From Heliopora coerulea (taxonomy: Eukaryota; Cnidaria; Anthozoa; Scleralcyonacea; Helioporidae): a DNA stretch of 64,000 bases. Below the pieces are notes generated by a model. That model was not told the origin of the DNA. It was given only the letters and a program-made list of their open reading frames with translations, and ran no database searches. How positions within the stretch are numbered: position 1 is the first letter of the stretch; each line of letters starts with the position of its first letter. The stretch is from contig JASJOG010000019.1 in the NCBI GenBank assembly GCA_030142905.1, forward strand, positions 381,501-445,500, given 5' to 3'. Shown here in pieces: positions 1 to 12,472 of this stretch. The position numbers and the translations under genes are program-made.

Positions 1-2466
1 TTGAATTCTCCGTATTTCCAGAGTTCGGAGAAAAACTTGTTGTTGCACTGCTTTGTGCACCTGTGTTTTCTGCTACCGAAGGAGCTAAATCTTCCTCTTT
101 GTTTTCCGTGGGATTGCCAGGATCAGTTTTACCCTGAAAAGGCTTACGAGCTGATTCGGAATTTCCATGATTTTCATCTTCAGGTGTCGTCCATTGAGTT
201 ATGGTATCTGCGTTAGTGGAATTTACCGAAACATTCTCGCTGTTTTCTTCGTTTATCCAATCATGATTCCCGTTAGAAGTTCCTCCACTCCAATCATGGT
301 AGCTTTCTTTCAAAAATTTATTAGAGTGACTTTGCGGAACTTCATTTTTTAATTTCTTGTTGAGTTGTACTTTTGAATTGCCTGGTGACCCATTTTCAGC
401 TTTTTCATGTTTTTCCGATGGTGCAATATCCCCCCAAGGGTGCATTACTTCTCCTGCCAATTCCCCTTGCTTATTTTGCGAAGCTACTTCATTTGCAACC
501 TCAGAATGCCCTTCATTTGAATTTCCTGGAAAAGTGCTTCCAGTTTCCTCGGCGCTTCCACCTGGTTTCTGGTCCAGACTTCCTTTTGAAAATTCTCCAC
601 CCCAAGCGTAGGCATGATCTTTGCCATGCCTCCTTACACTAAAATTTCCTGCAGATACATATTCGGGTGTTCCAGTGCTTTCGAAAGAGAAATTCTCTAG
701 GAAACCAACGTTATTTGATGGCGGTATTTGCTGATTTTTGTTCTCAGGTGCTTTTTCGTTTTGGATATTTCCAAGACGAAATCTATTTGGTCCTCCCGTG
801 TAGGACGTAACAGGAACATTTTCAGAAGGTGGATTGCTCTGTTTGTTTGCGCCCTGAGAATTAAACTGAGAAACGGAGGATTGCTGTACATCTGCTAAGG
901 ATGGTTTACCCGAAAATGCATTTCCTGTAATTTCGCCAGTTCCGGTGATGGAAATTCCGGGAACAAGCTTGTTAGTGGTTTCAATACTTTCAATGCTGTG
1001 ATGACTTTCATCAACACTCCCCTGAATTTCGTCTTCATTACTTAGGATTGTGTTGCCATTATTGTTCACACTTCCTCCTAGTGTACCAAGCTGCTTACCT
1101 TGAAGTCGATTTTTATTATGTGTACTTAAGTTAACAGTTGGATTTATATTCGAAGCACTTCCCTGGCTTGAACCAGATTGTTTTTCATGCATTTGCGTCG
1201 CATTATCGCTTAAGTCATGTTTGTTGTCCTCCTCAAACATGGCTGCATCCTCCTCGTCATAATCGTCGTCCCCTTCTTCCTCTTCGTCCTTTTCCTCTTT
1301 TTCAAAGTCATGGAAATCGTAATCTTGGTTTAAATTTACCTTCACTTTCTGTCCCAACTTTTGAAGTGGAGTTTCTTTGTAACTTGTGCTCACTGACGAT
1401 GGAGCAATCTCAACTGAGCGTCGCAATAAACGTGACGTTTGTGGTTCAGCATCTTGAAATGTTTGGACACTTTCACTTCCATCGTTCACAAGTGTTTCCT
1501 TGCCTAACAGATAATATTTAGTTTTTCAAATTACTTATGCACCCAAATATATGTGTTTTTCAAACGATTTTGCAACCAGTTTGCTAAATAGTTAAATTGA
1601 GATGCAAAGTTTCTGGATTTAAATGTTTAAAGTGTTGCCCTAGCAAAACAGCTGATCTTAAAAGCCATAGGCATTCGTAAGTAGAAGATTGCCGATTTAA
1701 ATAGTTTGCTTCAGTGATTATACAATAAAATTTTGGCTAAACAGAGAGGTTTGCAGCGTTACTATGTACCCGAACTTTTAATTAACCATTTAGGTGAAGA
1801 GACAATTTTTAGCTTACATTACTTTACTTATAGCTTACCTCATAAAGATTTATCGCATCTTTGAAAGTTTTTGGCTTGAACAAGTTTTAAATGCTAATAA
1901 AATCATTTTGAGTGATCGGATGAAGTTGTATCTTATTTAGTTGTGCATTGACAGAGCACCAAAGGTGACCTGTGGGATAGTCTTGCACATCTTGAAGTAA
2001 ATGCATGGACAAATGTGAGTATGTTTTGTATTGAGTTGCAGAGTATGTAGCTGCTCAGTTTGTGTTAAATATTGCAGTGGAAGAAAAGGGATGACGGCAG
2101 ATCGAGTGTCCAGAGTATCATAAGGCTGGGTGGTAAAATTGGCAGTTTATAGTTAATGAACAAAAATGCCTGACTGGTCGATTTTACGGGATGGTTAGCA
2201 GATTGCGCTTTTCCAAAATTCATTGAATTTTTGTCTGTGGGACCAGAGTTTCAAAGATAGTAAATAGCTTTAGGTTCATTTTTCACTGTATAACTTGTAC
2301 ATATTTCGGAATTGTGACACAAACAGAAAAATCATTTCGTGGTACGAAAGGTACTCTACTGCATTTAATTTTCAAAATATTGTAATTTAATACCATTTGT
2401 ACTGTCGTATACAGAGGCATGTATGACCAGCAGCAGATATCCCACTGATATTATCGTGGATGTCAT
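1..2466 (-). CDS. Gene A: secreted acidic Asn/Ser-rich protein (partial, runs off left edge)
   Basis: Two exons are visible. Exon 1 (2466..2394) starts with ATG and encodes the signal peptide MTSTIISVGYLLLVIHAS plus a few residues, ending phase 1 before a GTATTA donor. Exon 2 begins at 1503 after a TTAG acceptor and stays open, without a stop, to base 1, about 500 codons. It starts GKETLVNDGSE, then carries a YDFHDF motif followed by a Glu/Asp block, then a long Ser/Asn/Gly/Glu-rich chain with possible N-glycosylation sites and almost no Cys. Both exons are homologous to exons 1 and 2 of gene D, which predicts a VWA exon just beyond the left edge. I do not recognise the family. Composition suggests an extracellular matrix protein (inference). 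An acceptor-like TAG at 2485 suggests a spliced 5' leader. Confidence 0.7.
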
Positions 2467-2484
2467 TTGACCATTTCATCCAAC

Positions 2485-4000
2485 CTAGAAGAAGAAAGTC
2501 ATCGTATGAAATCACATGTATTAAGTTATAATGTACAAGCGAAATGCGATTGATTCATCGCGCCAGGGATAAGTGACGTTTCTTTAAAGTCATAATATTT
2601 TTGTATAATTGATGAGTTGACGAAGACTAAAACGTTGTAAAATTCAATGGGAAACTTTTCCCACTGTGCAGCACATCTTCAAGCATTAAAACTATCGGAA
2701 ACTGCATGTTAACCGTCAGAAATTGTGTATTTGTTTGGTTCGAAGAAAGCGGTCGTAATAAAATGTTATCTGTTGTAGTATTTTATTCAAAACAACTGAA
2801 TTTCATAGTTTAAAGTCACGTTTGAAATCGAGAAATTATAACGAGACATTGTATGCACAATATCATGACTGGGTTGCCAAGAATTCGTAACCATATGTCA
2901 CTCAAGATGACTCTGTCAAAATTGATTTGGTTTAATTTTTTATTAACTATGTACATCTGTCACCAACGACAAATAGCTCTTCCACGTATTTTAATACAAA
3001 ATTTGTTGATTTCTTCAACCTTCAAGCTATGCGGTCTTTTATGTTTAAAAATGATACAGTGTTAGATATCTATTAAGAATTCATATAATGTAATTCATTT
3101 GAATGCCGATTGGCTGTCTAGCACTAGACTATAGTTCATAACTTCCTGATTAATTTCCTATTGTTTTATTCAAAATATACCAAATATTGAACTACCTATT
3201 TTCATTCAAACTGAACAGTGTTTATCAATCAAATAGGCGATATGTATCACTGAAATCAAAAATCAAAATTCAAAAAATCGTTAAGACTTTAAATGAATTA
3301 CCAATTTATGGAATAGAGATATTAATTCATTGCGCAATGATTCGTTATTAAGACAGAAACGTTACAAAGAAATCCGAAAAGTGCTTTCTTTTCTTACCTG
3401 ATCAAATGTAAGTCGAACTTTTTTCACATTTCTTACACAACATCAAATACAATTTCACGTTTCGGAATTTCTGCAATATTGAACTAATAATTTCATTTTG
3501 TTTTCTTGTCTTCTAAGTTGATGTTAAGGATTTGATGTTGAACTAAAAACCAACCGGTCGTGAATGATTAACCTGCCGCTCAATGTTAACAAAGAGCCGG
3601 TAAGTCTTCCCGCCAGGTTTAAGGTTAATGATAGATCAATGATAATATAACTTTGATAGTCGTAACAATACCTGGGTTATACGAAACGTATAATACTTCG
3701 TTTAGTTTGTGCACGATACGTTTCTGTGCATTCCAAAGACGTGCACTAGATAAGAATCGTTTGAACAACGAAGCAGATTCTCGCATGGATTGTGCATGGT
3801 CGCTTGGAATTGGGCATGGCAGTAAAACGGCTTGTGCGCAATGTATCTCCATATAGGAGCTTAGCAATATAAGTAAGGCAGACTTAATTTTTGTTAATTA
3901 GTCACTAATCCATACAAAATATATTCTATTATTACAAAGAGACTTTTTTCCTCTTACGAACACCAATTAAAGGTCACAACGTTTTCTTGTTGTCAGGCCA
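2485..4000. other. Spacer between genes A and B
   Basis: AT-rich sequence with no supportable exon on either strand. It should hold the promoter and 5' leader of gene A and the 3' UTR of gene B, both on the minus strand. A good donor-like site (GTAAG, minus strand) near 3399 could end a noncoding leader exon of gene A, but nothing confirms this. Confidence 0.5.
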
Positions 4001-6454
4001 TCACTTCCATCTGCGTGAAACAGTCTTCAGTATGTCCCACAGAGATTTTATTGGATCTTGTTTTTCAGCTTTCCCAATGGGATGTTTTCTTAAACTGTCC
4101 GACACATCCGCCTTTTTCTGTTTTATCCTTTCATGTTCTCTACTTTTATGGTTTTCTTTTTCCCTTTTCTCCGTTTGTTTTTTGGTCTTTGCAGTCAATC
4201 TTTCGTTGTCCATTAAGATAATTTTCTCTCCTTTTGGATCAAGCTTCAAGCCATGTACGGATAGAGTACGGTTTAAGATTTCCTTTTTCTCCTTAGTCAT
4301 GACCAGTTGTGGATTGTTCCTCTGTTTTACAGTCACTGGCTTGTCGAGGTCGTAAATATTATAGAAAGCTTCATCTTGGTACGAGATTTTTCTCTTTGAG
4401 TCACCCCCTCTATTTCCTTTTTCATCACTAATTTTGCTCACGTTTTCGCTTCTACTATCTCGATTATTGGAAAAGAATGTTCTTTGTGGACTTTCTGTCG
4501 CAGACTCCTTTGGAGTTGTTTTAACATGCTGCAAGAAAGGATCCGGAAATTTTGAAATTTCTTCGGGAAATCTATCGTTAACCTGTTGTCCAGTACGATG
4601 CCCACTGCGGCCGATTTTAGTGCCATGATTTCGAGGGGACATTTTAGATATTAGTGATGTTGTCGTTAAAGGATTAACCACTGGAAGAAGCAAGTCAATG
4701 TCGGAAGGGTTGATGTTAATTCCGTGATCTTTTAAATCTGTCTCACTGACTTCAACTGAAAAAAAAAAAGCAAAACAAAATACAACAAAATTTTTCAACC
4801 ATGTCTACCGTCCGTGCTTAGACTAAACTGGTTGGAGGGGCGCCAAGAGGTAATGACCGACTTTTTCAAAGGGTTTGTTCGATCGTCTTCTAATATAAGG
4901 TTTGCCGTGGTCAACCTCTAGACTCTCTAGTTATGTTGTGTTGGTTAAGGGTACATTTTTCTACTGAACCCAATTTCCTGTTTGCTATCAAGCCGGTAGT
5001 AATACTGGGAAGAAAAAAAAAAAACTTCGGGAAAAGTTTTGATTTGGTTGTCTTCTAGCTATCAAAAACAACTTTCGAAACATTTTTCTCTTTAAAGCTA
5101 TTCTTTTTGTTTCTTCGACAGCCCGACCAACTATTTCAGGTTTGGAAGCATTAACCAACTTGTTTGACTTATGAAATTATTGGAGTGGGGGGGGACGTAA
5201 CGTCCCTCAAAATTCTGTGTGCCTCTTTGCTTAACCGAAAAACATTCAATCGTTTAAAACTAATATAGTTTTTGAGTAGTTTGAAGTTTCGCTTGAACAC
5301 ATGCATGTTCTCCCAACTATCGAAGATTTATGATATCACGTTAACGTTTCTAGAATTCAACATTTATTCGCTTTTGTGCACCAGTGTTTAGCGTTGTTGA
5401 ATGTTGTTGACCAAAGTTTGACATTGATCAAAATTTCACTCAACATCCATGCACGATTTCTGCAAGTCTTTGGTGTTTTTAGCATTGTTCGAAGACCTGC
5501 AAGCTCTACCTGTTTCAAGACGTTAAACTTACAAAACATTTTAGCTGGAACTCCCAAGGACTCCCCTGAAAATAAAGTGCACAAAATATTGTTGGCATTG
5601 GAGTAGCGAGGTACCTTCATATATTATAAACTCGTTGTTCTCAAAGTAATCTTATGCTTTTTAGTGAGATACCTTCCCTGGGCAATTTAGCCATCTTTTC
5701 CTCTCCTCGCAAAAACAGATCCTCGGTTAAGGCTATAAAATCGACTATGAAGTCATCTACATCTAAACTTTTCATTTTGAATTGCATTGCTAACACAAGT
5801 CGACATATTGATGTGCCTAATTCCTACGATTCTTAGATCTGCCGAGCATATTCACACACGTCGCAAAAATCACGGTGTATATATGAAATATAAGAGAATT
5901 GAAGGTATCGTAATCTGCCATAAACTGAGAGAAAAAGTTTTCTAGTGAAAGCTCTTCATGAGATTCATGAAGGGGTTCGCTCCAAACGTCAGTAACTTGT
6001 TCTCCGGTGTTAAGCAGACTACTGCCTTTAAACTTTTTCTACATCGATTCAGAACTGCCGACGCGGTGCTCTATTTTGATTGGAGATACAACATTTTTAT
6101 CGTGAAAAAGCTGGTAAATTTTACTTTCACATTGACTGTCAAAATCTCCTCCGTCGGCGACCTTCCTAGATAAATCACAACATCAAAATAAGATTTTTAT
6201 TCTTCTCAACAGATTGGCAACAATGTATAACGCTTTAGGATGTTACCTAAGTACGTGGTTACACTTGTCATGAAAATCCCGATGACGGATGATCGGAAAA
6301 ATCCCTGTTCGCATCACAAGTGTAAACCTGGTTTGATTGTTTTCCTCAAATACTACTTACCCACATTGTCGTTTGCGGTAGTAACGATATTCCAAATTGT
6401 CAAAATCAAAACACTTGTCGCCCAACAGCGCGTGAAACTGAATGGAGATAACAT
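4001..6454 (-). CDS. Gene B: secreted charged protein, two exons
   Basis: Exon 1 (6454..6361) starts at ATG and encodes a signal peptide, MLSPFSFTRCW then a hydrophobic core VLILTIWNIV, ending phase 1 at a GTAAGT donor. Exon 2 (4755..4001) follows a strong poly-T acceptor (4756) and starts VEVSETDLK in the matching phase, ending at a TGA stop. The predicted product is 282 aa. The mature chain is hydrophilic, Ser/Thr/Asn/Lys-rich and has no Cys, with a very basic Lys/Glu/Arg helical-looking stretch near the end and a terminal SRRWK. The in-frame open codons upstream of 4755 lack an ATG and are the polypyrimidine tract, so the start is in exon 1. No family is recognised. Exon 2 could alternatively be spliced to other phase-1 exons such as the VWA exon of gene C. 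Confidence 0.6.
4756..6360. other. Intron of gene B
   Basis: Single intron of gene B. Short open frames on both strands lack coding character. No repeat beyond short A and G runs (near 5010 and 5185) is visible. Confidence 0.45.
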
Positions 6455-7611
6455 GGATACTTACAAGAACGTCTTTGTTTGTTTTGCTTACCGATGATTT
6501 GCAAGGGCTGTTCAGCTTGGAAACCAGTCAGCCGTGATGTCTAATGGCCAGTCACCAAGCAAACAGCCCATCAAAGTCATGTGTGATAGGATTTCTTTAG
6601 TTGTTATTTCACAAAAAGATCCAAATGCGCAAAGGCTTCCTCGGCATTTAGTAGAAACAGTGAAGTTGTCCATATAGTCTCTGACTTTACTTTATAATGA
6701 CCTTTAATATGAAATTATCAATCTACAAGGCTATTAAGAAGCTTTTTCCTGGTACCGGAAATCACTGCCTCTATAATTAAACCCTATAAATCAAGATTCT
6801 TTCGTAACAGTCGGTTATTAGTGGATGATTCAAGTAAGAGAAATTCCTGTACCACTAAATTCTTCAAGCTCTTGTTTAGTGCGACAGTTAGTTGATAAGC
6901 CATCTTAATATTAAGTAAGAGTTCGAGTCATTTTGATACACGAAGTACATAATCTACGCCTGGCTGTCGTCTCACTAAAGCTTGCACACTGTCTTCGGTC
7001 TACGTATTTAATATGTTGTGCGTATGTTTGTGTGCATGTATGTATGTATGTATGTATGTATGTATGTATGTATGTATGTATGTATGTATGTATGTATGTA
7101 TGTATGTATGTGTGTATGTATGTATGTATGTATACATGTAGGTATGTGTATGTATGCATGTGTACGAATGAATGCATCTTGTACTGCATATCCATACCTA
7201 TGTGTATAGGTACTTATGTACAAACGCAACGCGTATTTCCTCCTAATAAAAGCTCATGGTTAGGTCGTTGAAATCCTTTAACTTCTTTTGGTATTTTCTT
7301 TTGTACATTTCTACATTCACTATTGCTTCTATTTGCACTGTAAAACAGCTCAGAGGTTTGTAAGCTGTACAGGGACCAGCTGTTTCGTTACTAGGTTGTT
7401 TCGCGGGGTGGACTAGCTCTCCATTACCTTAGTGTAACTTTAAACAAAAAGCTCGAAAACGTCTACACGAATTTGGAGGAATTTTGTGCTAGTTTTAACC
7501 ATTTACATGCAGGTCTTTGGCATTTTTCCGGGCACAAGACAAGTTAAAAGATGTTCGGAGGCACCTCACGTTTTTAGGCTTTGCTGCGTCAAACAGGTTC
7601 ATGTCGTTCCT
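6455..7611. other. Spacer between genes B and C
   Basis: Upstream region of gene B and downstream region of gene C, both minus-strand. It contains the (TATG)n microsatellite listed separately. Otherwise no exon is supported. Confidence 0.5.
7026..7170. repeat. (TATG)n / (CATA)n microsatellite
   Basis: About 25 nearly uninterrupted TATG tetramers with a few TGTG and ACATG variants at the right end. It is open in several frames on both strands, giving Tyr-Val-Cys-Met and His-Thr-Tyr-Ile repeats, which are artefacts. Confidence 0.95.
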
Positions 7612-10584
7612 CTAAACTAACCTTCTGTTTTGTCCAAAGCTTTCAACTCGTTTTGTTAACGTTGAATTGCAAACTTTAGAGCTAAGATTCGAGTTTTCCC
7701 CAGCGTTTTGATCCCCAGGTTTGATAACTGAAAATTGCAATTGGCCTGATAGTTTTTTTCCTGCAATGACCGTGCCAAAATCTGTTGATTTATAAGAAAC
7801 GTCCTTTCCAGAGAAATAACGACCGACGGATTTCTCAGAATTAGCTGTCACCACAACGCTCGCATCATTTCCGTAGTTATTCTTTTGCAGGCTCTCCTCT
7901 TTGGTCTTCTGCACCTCAGCTATGACACTGGCAATCGTATTTCCTGAATTCGATGAATTTCTAGGAATATTTGGTGCTGCCTTCTCTGTCGGAACGATGT
8001 TAGTCATTTTATGCTTTGTTTTTAATGCTGATCGATTTTGGTCATCTGTGGTTTGTTTCGGTGTCATGGTGGCGACGAGTTGATTTACTTTTGTATTGCT
8101 AAGGTGTGGCGGACGGCGTGTAGAGGCACTAATTTCTGAAAGCTGATCTTGAAAGCTCGTGACTTTCTCAGATTCTGATCTTCCTATTGGAGAGAAATAC
8201 AATAGGACAGACTAGAATGAACATTTTGTCAGAGGGTATATATTTCTCGTATTGACATGATGGGTTAATATCCTTTTATAGATATCATTATTTTAGTCTT
8301 GAAATAGAGATTAATTTGTGGTAAGTTGTATCAAAAGTGGTCGGAAAAATAAAGTTCTAGCTGCCGAAATCAGGAAAACTATCGTACCTAACAGCCTGAA
8401 GACTCAGGTTGAAATGTGCGTCAACATTTGGAATTTTATAATCGGCTGCTTACGATCACTAAATTGCAATATCTTTGGTATAAAATAAAAAAATAACAGG
8501 ACATAAAATAGGTAACAATAAATACTGATTCAAATATAGGTCAAGAAAATTATCGAGCAATTAGGAACTAGAAACTGGGCTGAACATTGCAACTATACAA
8601 TTTACCCTGAAAACTGTTAAATTAGCGGCATATCATCACATGTGGCCCACATATGCGTTCCACATAGAAAACCATGTGATCGTGCCAGAATGTGAAGTTG
8701 CGACAGGTAAGAAATAGATTTTTCTCGCATTTACTTTGACGCCCATGGACAATGACTTGAGGTCAAAACCTGAATAGATTTTTCGAACTTTTAATCTGAG
8801 TTCGACTTGGATCTCTCCATGGCTATTGGAGCGAATGCAGGAAAGGTCTATTCTTGATCCGACGTCATACCTTTAAATGGACCAGCATGCAGCATTGCGA
8901 ACAGTGAATCCAAAGTATAATCTGAGATATACCAGTCATTATATGGCGCCGTTGTCTGTCCCAATCCGTACAAGTCCACCTTTTTCTTATTGATTGCCAC
9001 AGCTGGTGCCATGGGATTATCGTCCGGTGGACGATCCGAAAAAACGAAGAACTTCTTTAAAGCTTCCTGACGTGTCCCAACGACCAACGTCTTCAGAGCA
9101 AGCCACAAAGCTTTTCCCGTAAAGGTCTTGTTTCCAATCGGTGGAGGCGAGGCTGCTTCATCAACAGCTGCCATCACTTCACCCTTTTCCAATTTTTCAG
9201 TGAAGTTAAACGCTAATATTGGTTTCTCGGCGTAGATGATCAATCCCACTCTAGTTTTGTTAATGCCAATTTCTCCAAACGCGTCGATGATTTTCTTAGC
9301 CCAGTCCAACGCCTCTTTGTAGGATTTTTTTCTTTCAGGGCTTGTTATGTTTTCTGAACCGTGTATGATGAATGCTACGTCTATTTGTAATTTCTGGTCC
9401 CTTTTCGAAGCATCTAGTCACAGAAAGACGAAAATCAGTTTCATCGTCATTGCCGGTATCATTACCAGCGTCGGTACTAATGTCAGTGTCAGTGTCAGTG
9501 TCAGTGTCAGTGCCAGTGCCAGGTGCCAGTGTCAGTGTCAGTGTCAGTGCCAATGTCAGTGTCAGTACCAGTGTCAGTACCAGTGTCAGAGTCAATGTCA
9601 GTGCCAACGTCAGTGTCGGTGTTAGTATCAGTGCCAATGTCAGTGCCAGTACCAGTGTCAGAGCCAGTGCATGTCACTGTCAGTATCGTGCAGTGTCAGT
9701 TTCACTTTCAGTGTCAGTGTCAGTGTCCGTGTCAGTGTCCGTGTCAGTGTCCGTGTCCGTGTCAATGTCCGTGTCCGTGTTAGTGTCCGTGTCCGTGTCA
9801 GTGTCAGTGTCAGTGTCAGTGTCAGTGCCAGTGTCAGTGCCAGTTCCAATGCCAGTACTAGGGGCAGTTTCAGAGCCAGTGCACGTCAGTATAGGAGACA
9901 GTGCCAGTATCAGAACCAATGCATGTCAGTGTCCGTGGTAGTGTCAGTAGCGGTGCCAGTGTCAAAGCCGGCACATGTCGATGTTAATGTCAGTGTCGGC
10001 ATCAGAATCTGTATTATTATCAGTATGAAGACATTAGAGACTCCGAAAGTGGTTAACATAACGGTTAACATTAATTTTTAGTTGATTTATTGATTAATGA
10101 TCGGTTAATATCATAGTTGTTAGTGTAACTGGCGAAAAATATAGTTGGCTTATGTACTAATGGTAGACAATATCAATGTCAATATCAATTTAAGTGTCAA
10201 ATTCAATGTCAGAGTAGGCGTAGTTTTATGGTTTCATATATTAAACTTTCTCGTTATTATAGAAACTTTCCATGGAAAGAGCTAATTGTTGCTTTCTAAA
10301 ATATGCCTTGTGGGCAAACTGCTTGGTGTCGTAAACTTTCACTTTGTTGAACCTCTAGTGGTTATGAATTATTAAATTCCATTCTCGGTCAAAGAATGTT
10401 CTTTACCGACAACTTTCTTCAATCCCTGGCTTATTCGAAGTAGCAGAGACGTCATCTCATACACCATACCTTCGTCCTTCTGTAGAAATAGAAGCACAAC
10501 AGTGGCGGATAGTAAGAACAGTAGTAGTCGACCTCCAACAAGCACCTGTCCATATCTCAACGACGTGTAGACATGTGAAAACAT
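7612..10584 (-). CDS. Gene C: secreted VWA-domain protein with polar tail
   Basis: Three exons give a 409-aa product. Exon 1 (10584..10470): ATG, basic N-region and hydrophobic core LLLFLLSATVVLLFL, a signal peptide or anchor, ending phase 1 at GTATGG. Exon 2 (9413..8871): a whole VWA domain in one exon. Landmarks are VAFIIHGSEN at the first strand, RVGLIIYAEKP, TFTGKAL, FFVFSDRP and VDLYGLGQ. Exon 3 (8183..7612): a Ser/Thr/Lys/Asn-rich tail of about 190 residues ending NRRLV and TAG. VWA domains normally bind a ligand through a metal at DxSxS. Here that motif reads HGSEN, so the first Asp is missing, although the later Thr and Asp positions are kept. A donor-like AG|GTTAGT lies just before the stop but would change phase, so the stop is preferred. 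Likely extracellular matrix (inference). Confidence 0.75.
8184..8870. other. Intron 2 of gene C
   Basis: Intron between the VWA exon and the tail exon. AT-rich, no further exon or recognisable repeat seen. Confidence 0.5.
8871..9400 (-). other. VWA domain of gene C (single exon)
   Basis: The VWA fold is recognised from the alternating hydrophobic strands and amphipathic helices: IDVAFIIHGSEN, then a helix ending IIDAFGEI, RVGLIIYA, ALWLALKTLV, FFVFSDRPPDD and VDLYGLGQ. The domain starts about 13 bases inside the exon and fills the rest of it. Phase-1 introns on both sides make it a portable module. Confidence 0.8.
9414..10469. other. Intron 1 of gene C, largely minisatellite
   Basis: Intron between the signal-peptide exon and the VWA exon. 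About half of it is the GTCAGT minisatellite described separately; the rest is AT-rich. Confidence 0.6.
9480..10010. repeat. (GTCAGT)n hexanucleotide minisatellite
   Basis: About 80 degenerate hexamers of GTCAGT, GCCAGT, GTCCGT and ACCAGT type in a block of roughly 500 bases. Because the unit is 6 bp it is open in frames of both strands, giving Ser-Val and Thr-Asp repeats. It lies inside intron 1 of gene C, so it is probably not translated. Confidence 0.92.
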
Positions 10585-12472
10585 TTTGTATCTTTAGGTA
10601 AAATTGTCGTTCATTACAGCTGAATATAATCCTTTCCCAATTTGATACATAGTCATATCCGCCTTAGTCTTTCTTCGAAGTATCCATATCCTTGTAAAGT
10701 GCCGTTCCATAATCTTTATTTCAACCGGTCATTATGGCTGTCGAAAAATTACCTGCTGAGTTACCTGGTGATTTATTGACTCTTTCTTGCCCAGACATTT
10801 CTCTTTGGCAAATAAAGTTTCCTGGCGCCAGCCAGAGTAAAATAATAGAAAACCTGTCCCTGCAGAAAGGATTTAATCTTGAGAGTTGACTGAAACTATC
10901 AGGAAAAAATCAAGATCCTTAATCAAATGTACTTTCCCTTTATTTGAGGCCCCTCTAAAAGACTCTGTACTTCATCAAGAGAGGATTGTCAGAACCTGAG
11001 AATTTGTAATGCCAAATTGAAATCTGGCAGGAACTCGTAAACTGTCTTTCAAAACGTCTCGCATACACTGCAATGCTAAATGCATGCTTTAATCTCGCTC
11101 ATTCAATTTGTCCTTAATCTCTTTGCGTTAGATCGGCCGATACAAGATTTTGCAGTGGAGCAGTTCTACTTTACAGGGTATGTGATGATGAAGACATCTG
11201 CTATCTCGCAGGAATAAGAATGTTAAGGTCACTGAGCACAGTTTTGCTACTTTACCGCACCCTCATGTTGGACATAAACTCTGAAATGGTTTTAGTCCCT
11301 TATTCCTAATCTGGCTGAGTAGGTTGACTATTGATTGACATCGCAATTCATCTGGTGAAAACGTAAGAGCGATACTTAAACGGGGGAATTCTGTTGCATC
11401 TTCTGTTGCATACTGAATCACTATTTCCTTGGAAAGTTTAAAATATGGTCTGTTAAAATGTTATGAACATTGTATATTGAATGATTAGGTTATATCATTG
11501 TGAGCTTTCTACAACTCAAGAAGAAAAGTTGTTTTTAAATGCAGTTGCTGAAGTGAAATGGGCAAAAATCGCTTTTGTTGTTTTGCATTTTGACTATAAG
11601 AGACAGCTCCTGAAATAAATCAGTGCAATTTAGGAGAAATTTTGGGTGAAATTAAGTCGACTTATTCCTAGTGTTCGATCTGGTATCAAGATCGTAGAAC
11701 ATAAGTTTTATTATTTAACGTACATTTATGTAAATATTTCTTATTCTAGGTTTCACCTGCTACGCATAAGGTTTAAAGTCCGGATTGGGGTTTATTACGG
11801 AATTTCTTACTCAAGAACAATTTGACACTAGTCGGTAAGTTCTTCCAAAAAAAGTCAAACTTGAAGTTTATTGTCCTGACTTTTTCACTTGGCTTTCTTT
11901 CAAATCTCGATATTGACCCTTTATAACACGTGGTTTTCCTGGAATCTTTTATTTCGTCAAATTATTAGCAATAAGTGTTTCTTGCCTCAAAGAACTTGTA
12001 TTGGTAACCTCTGACAAGGAAACAGTTACATCAAGTCATTTTATCAGACGTGAACAGTTAACATCGAGACCGAAGTCTAGCACGAAAAAAAACCAAAAAG
12101 CGCATGAGGTTTTGAACTTTATTAAAAAAGCTTACAAAGTGTTTTCCAAACAAGTTTTTTTTTTGTGGTTAGTTATGCAAAGCACCGCCACCAGAAGCTT
12201 AAAATGAGAGAAATCCATCTTCACGAATAGTGGGTCTAGACAAACTTTCACAAACAAACTGTCTGTCCAGTTATCACGCAGTAATACCAATCTTTCTCTG
12301 AAGGCAGTGGGATCGTCTATATGAAAAATGACAACTGACGAGACCATCCTTTTTCGGACACATTTCGTAAGTCATTTGCTAGGAGACTAAGCAGTCCACT
12401 TATATTGCATGGGCTAGTGCTCCAGTTTGTCCTTAAAGCATTGATGGTACTTTTAGGGCACGGTTTCTCAGA
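10585..12472. other. Spacer between genes C and D
   Basis: Promoter side of gene C and 3' flank of gene D, both minus-strand. A polyadenylation signal AATAAA on the minus strand at 12123..12118 lies about 350 bases after the gene D stop and is a candidate for gene D. No exon is supported. A short CTGGCGCCAG-like segment near 10821 resembles the dispersed repeat at 22340. Confidence 0.5.
12118..12123 (-). terminator. Candidate poly(A) signal of gene D
   Basis: AATAAA on the minus strand, roughly 350 bases downstream of the gene D stop at 12473. The hexamer is common in AT-rich DNA, so this is only a candidate. Confidence 0.3.

Noticed and set aside
4756..4798. Apparent signal peptide in frame directly before gene B exon 2
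   Set aside because: The frame has no ATG, only TTG, and the hydrophobic codons come from the poly-T acceptor tract. A proper ATG signal exon in phase exists at 6454..6361.
6911..7271. Cys-Met-Tyr-Val and His-Thr-Tyr-Ile repeat ORFs
   Set aside because: Translation of the TATG microsatellite in several frames.
9347..10081. Ser-Val, Thr-Asp and Cys-Gln repeat ORFs on both strands
   Set aside because: Products of the GTCAGT minisatellite, inside intron 1 of gene C.
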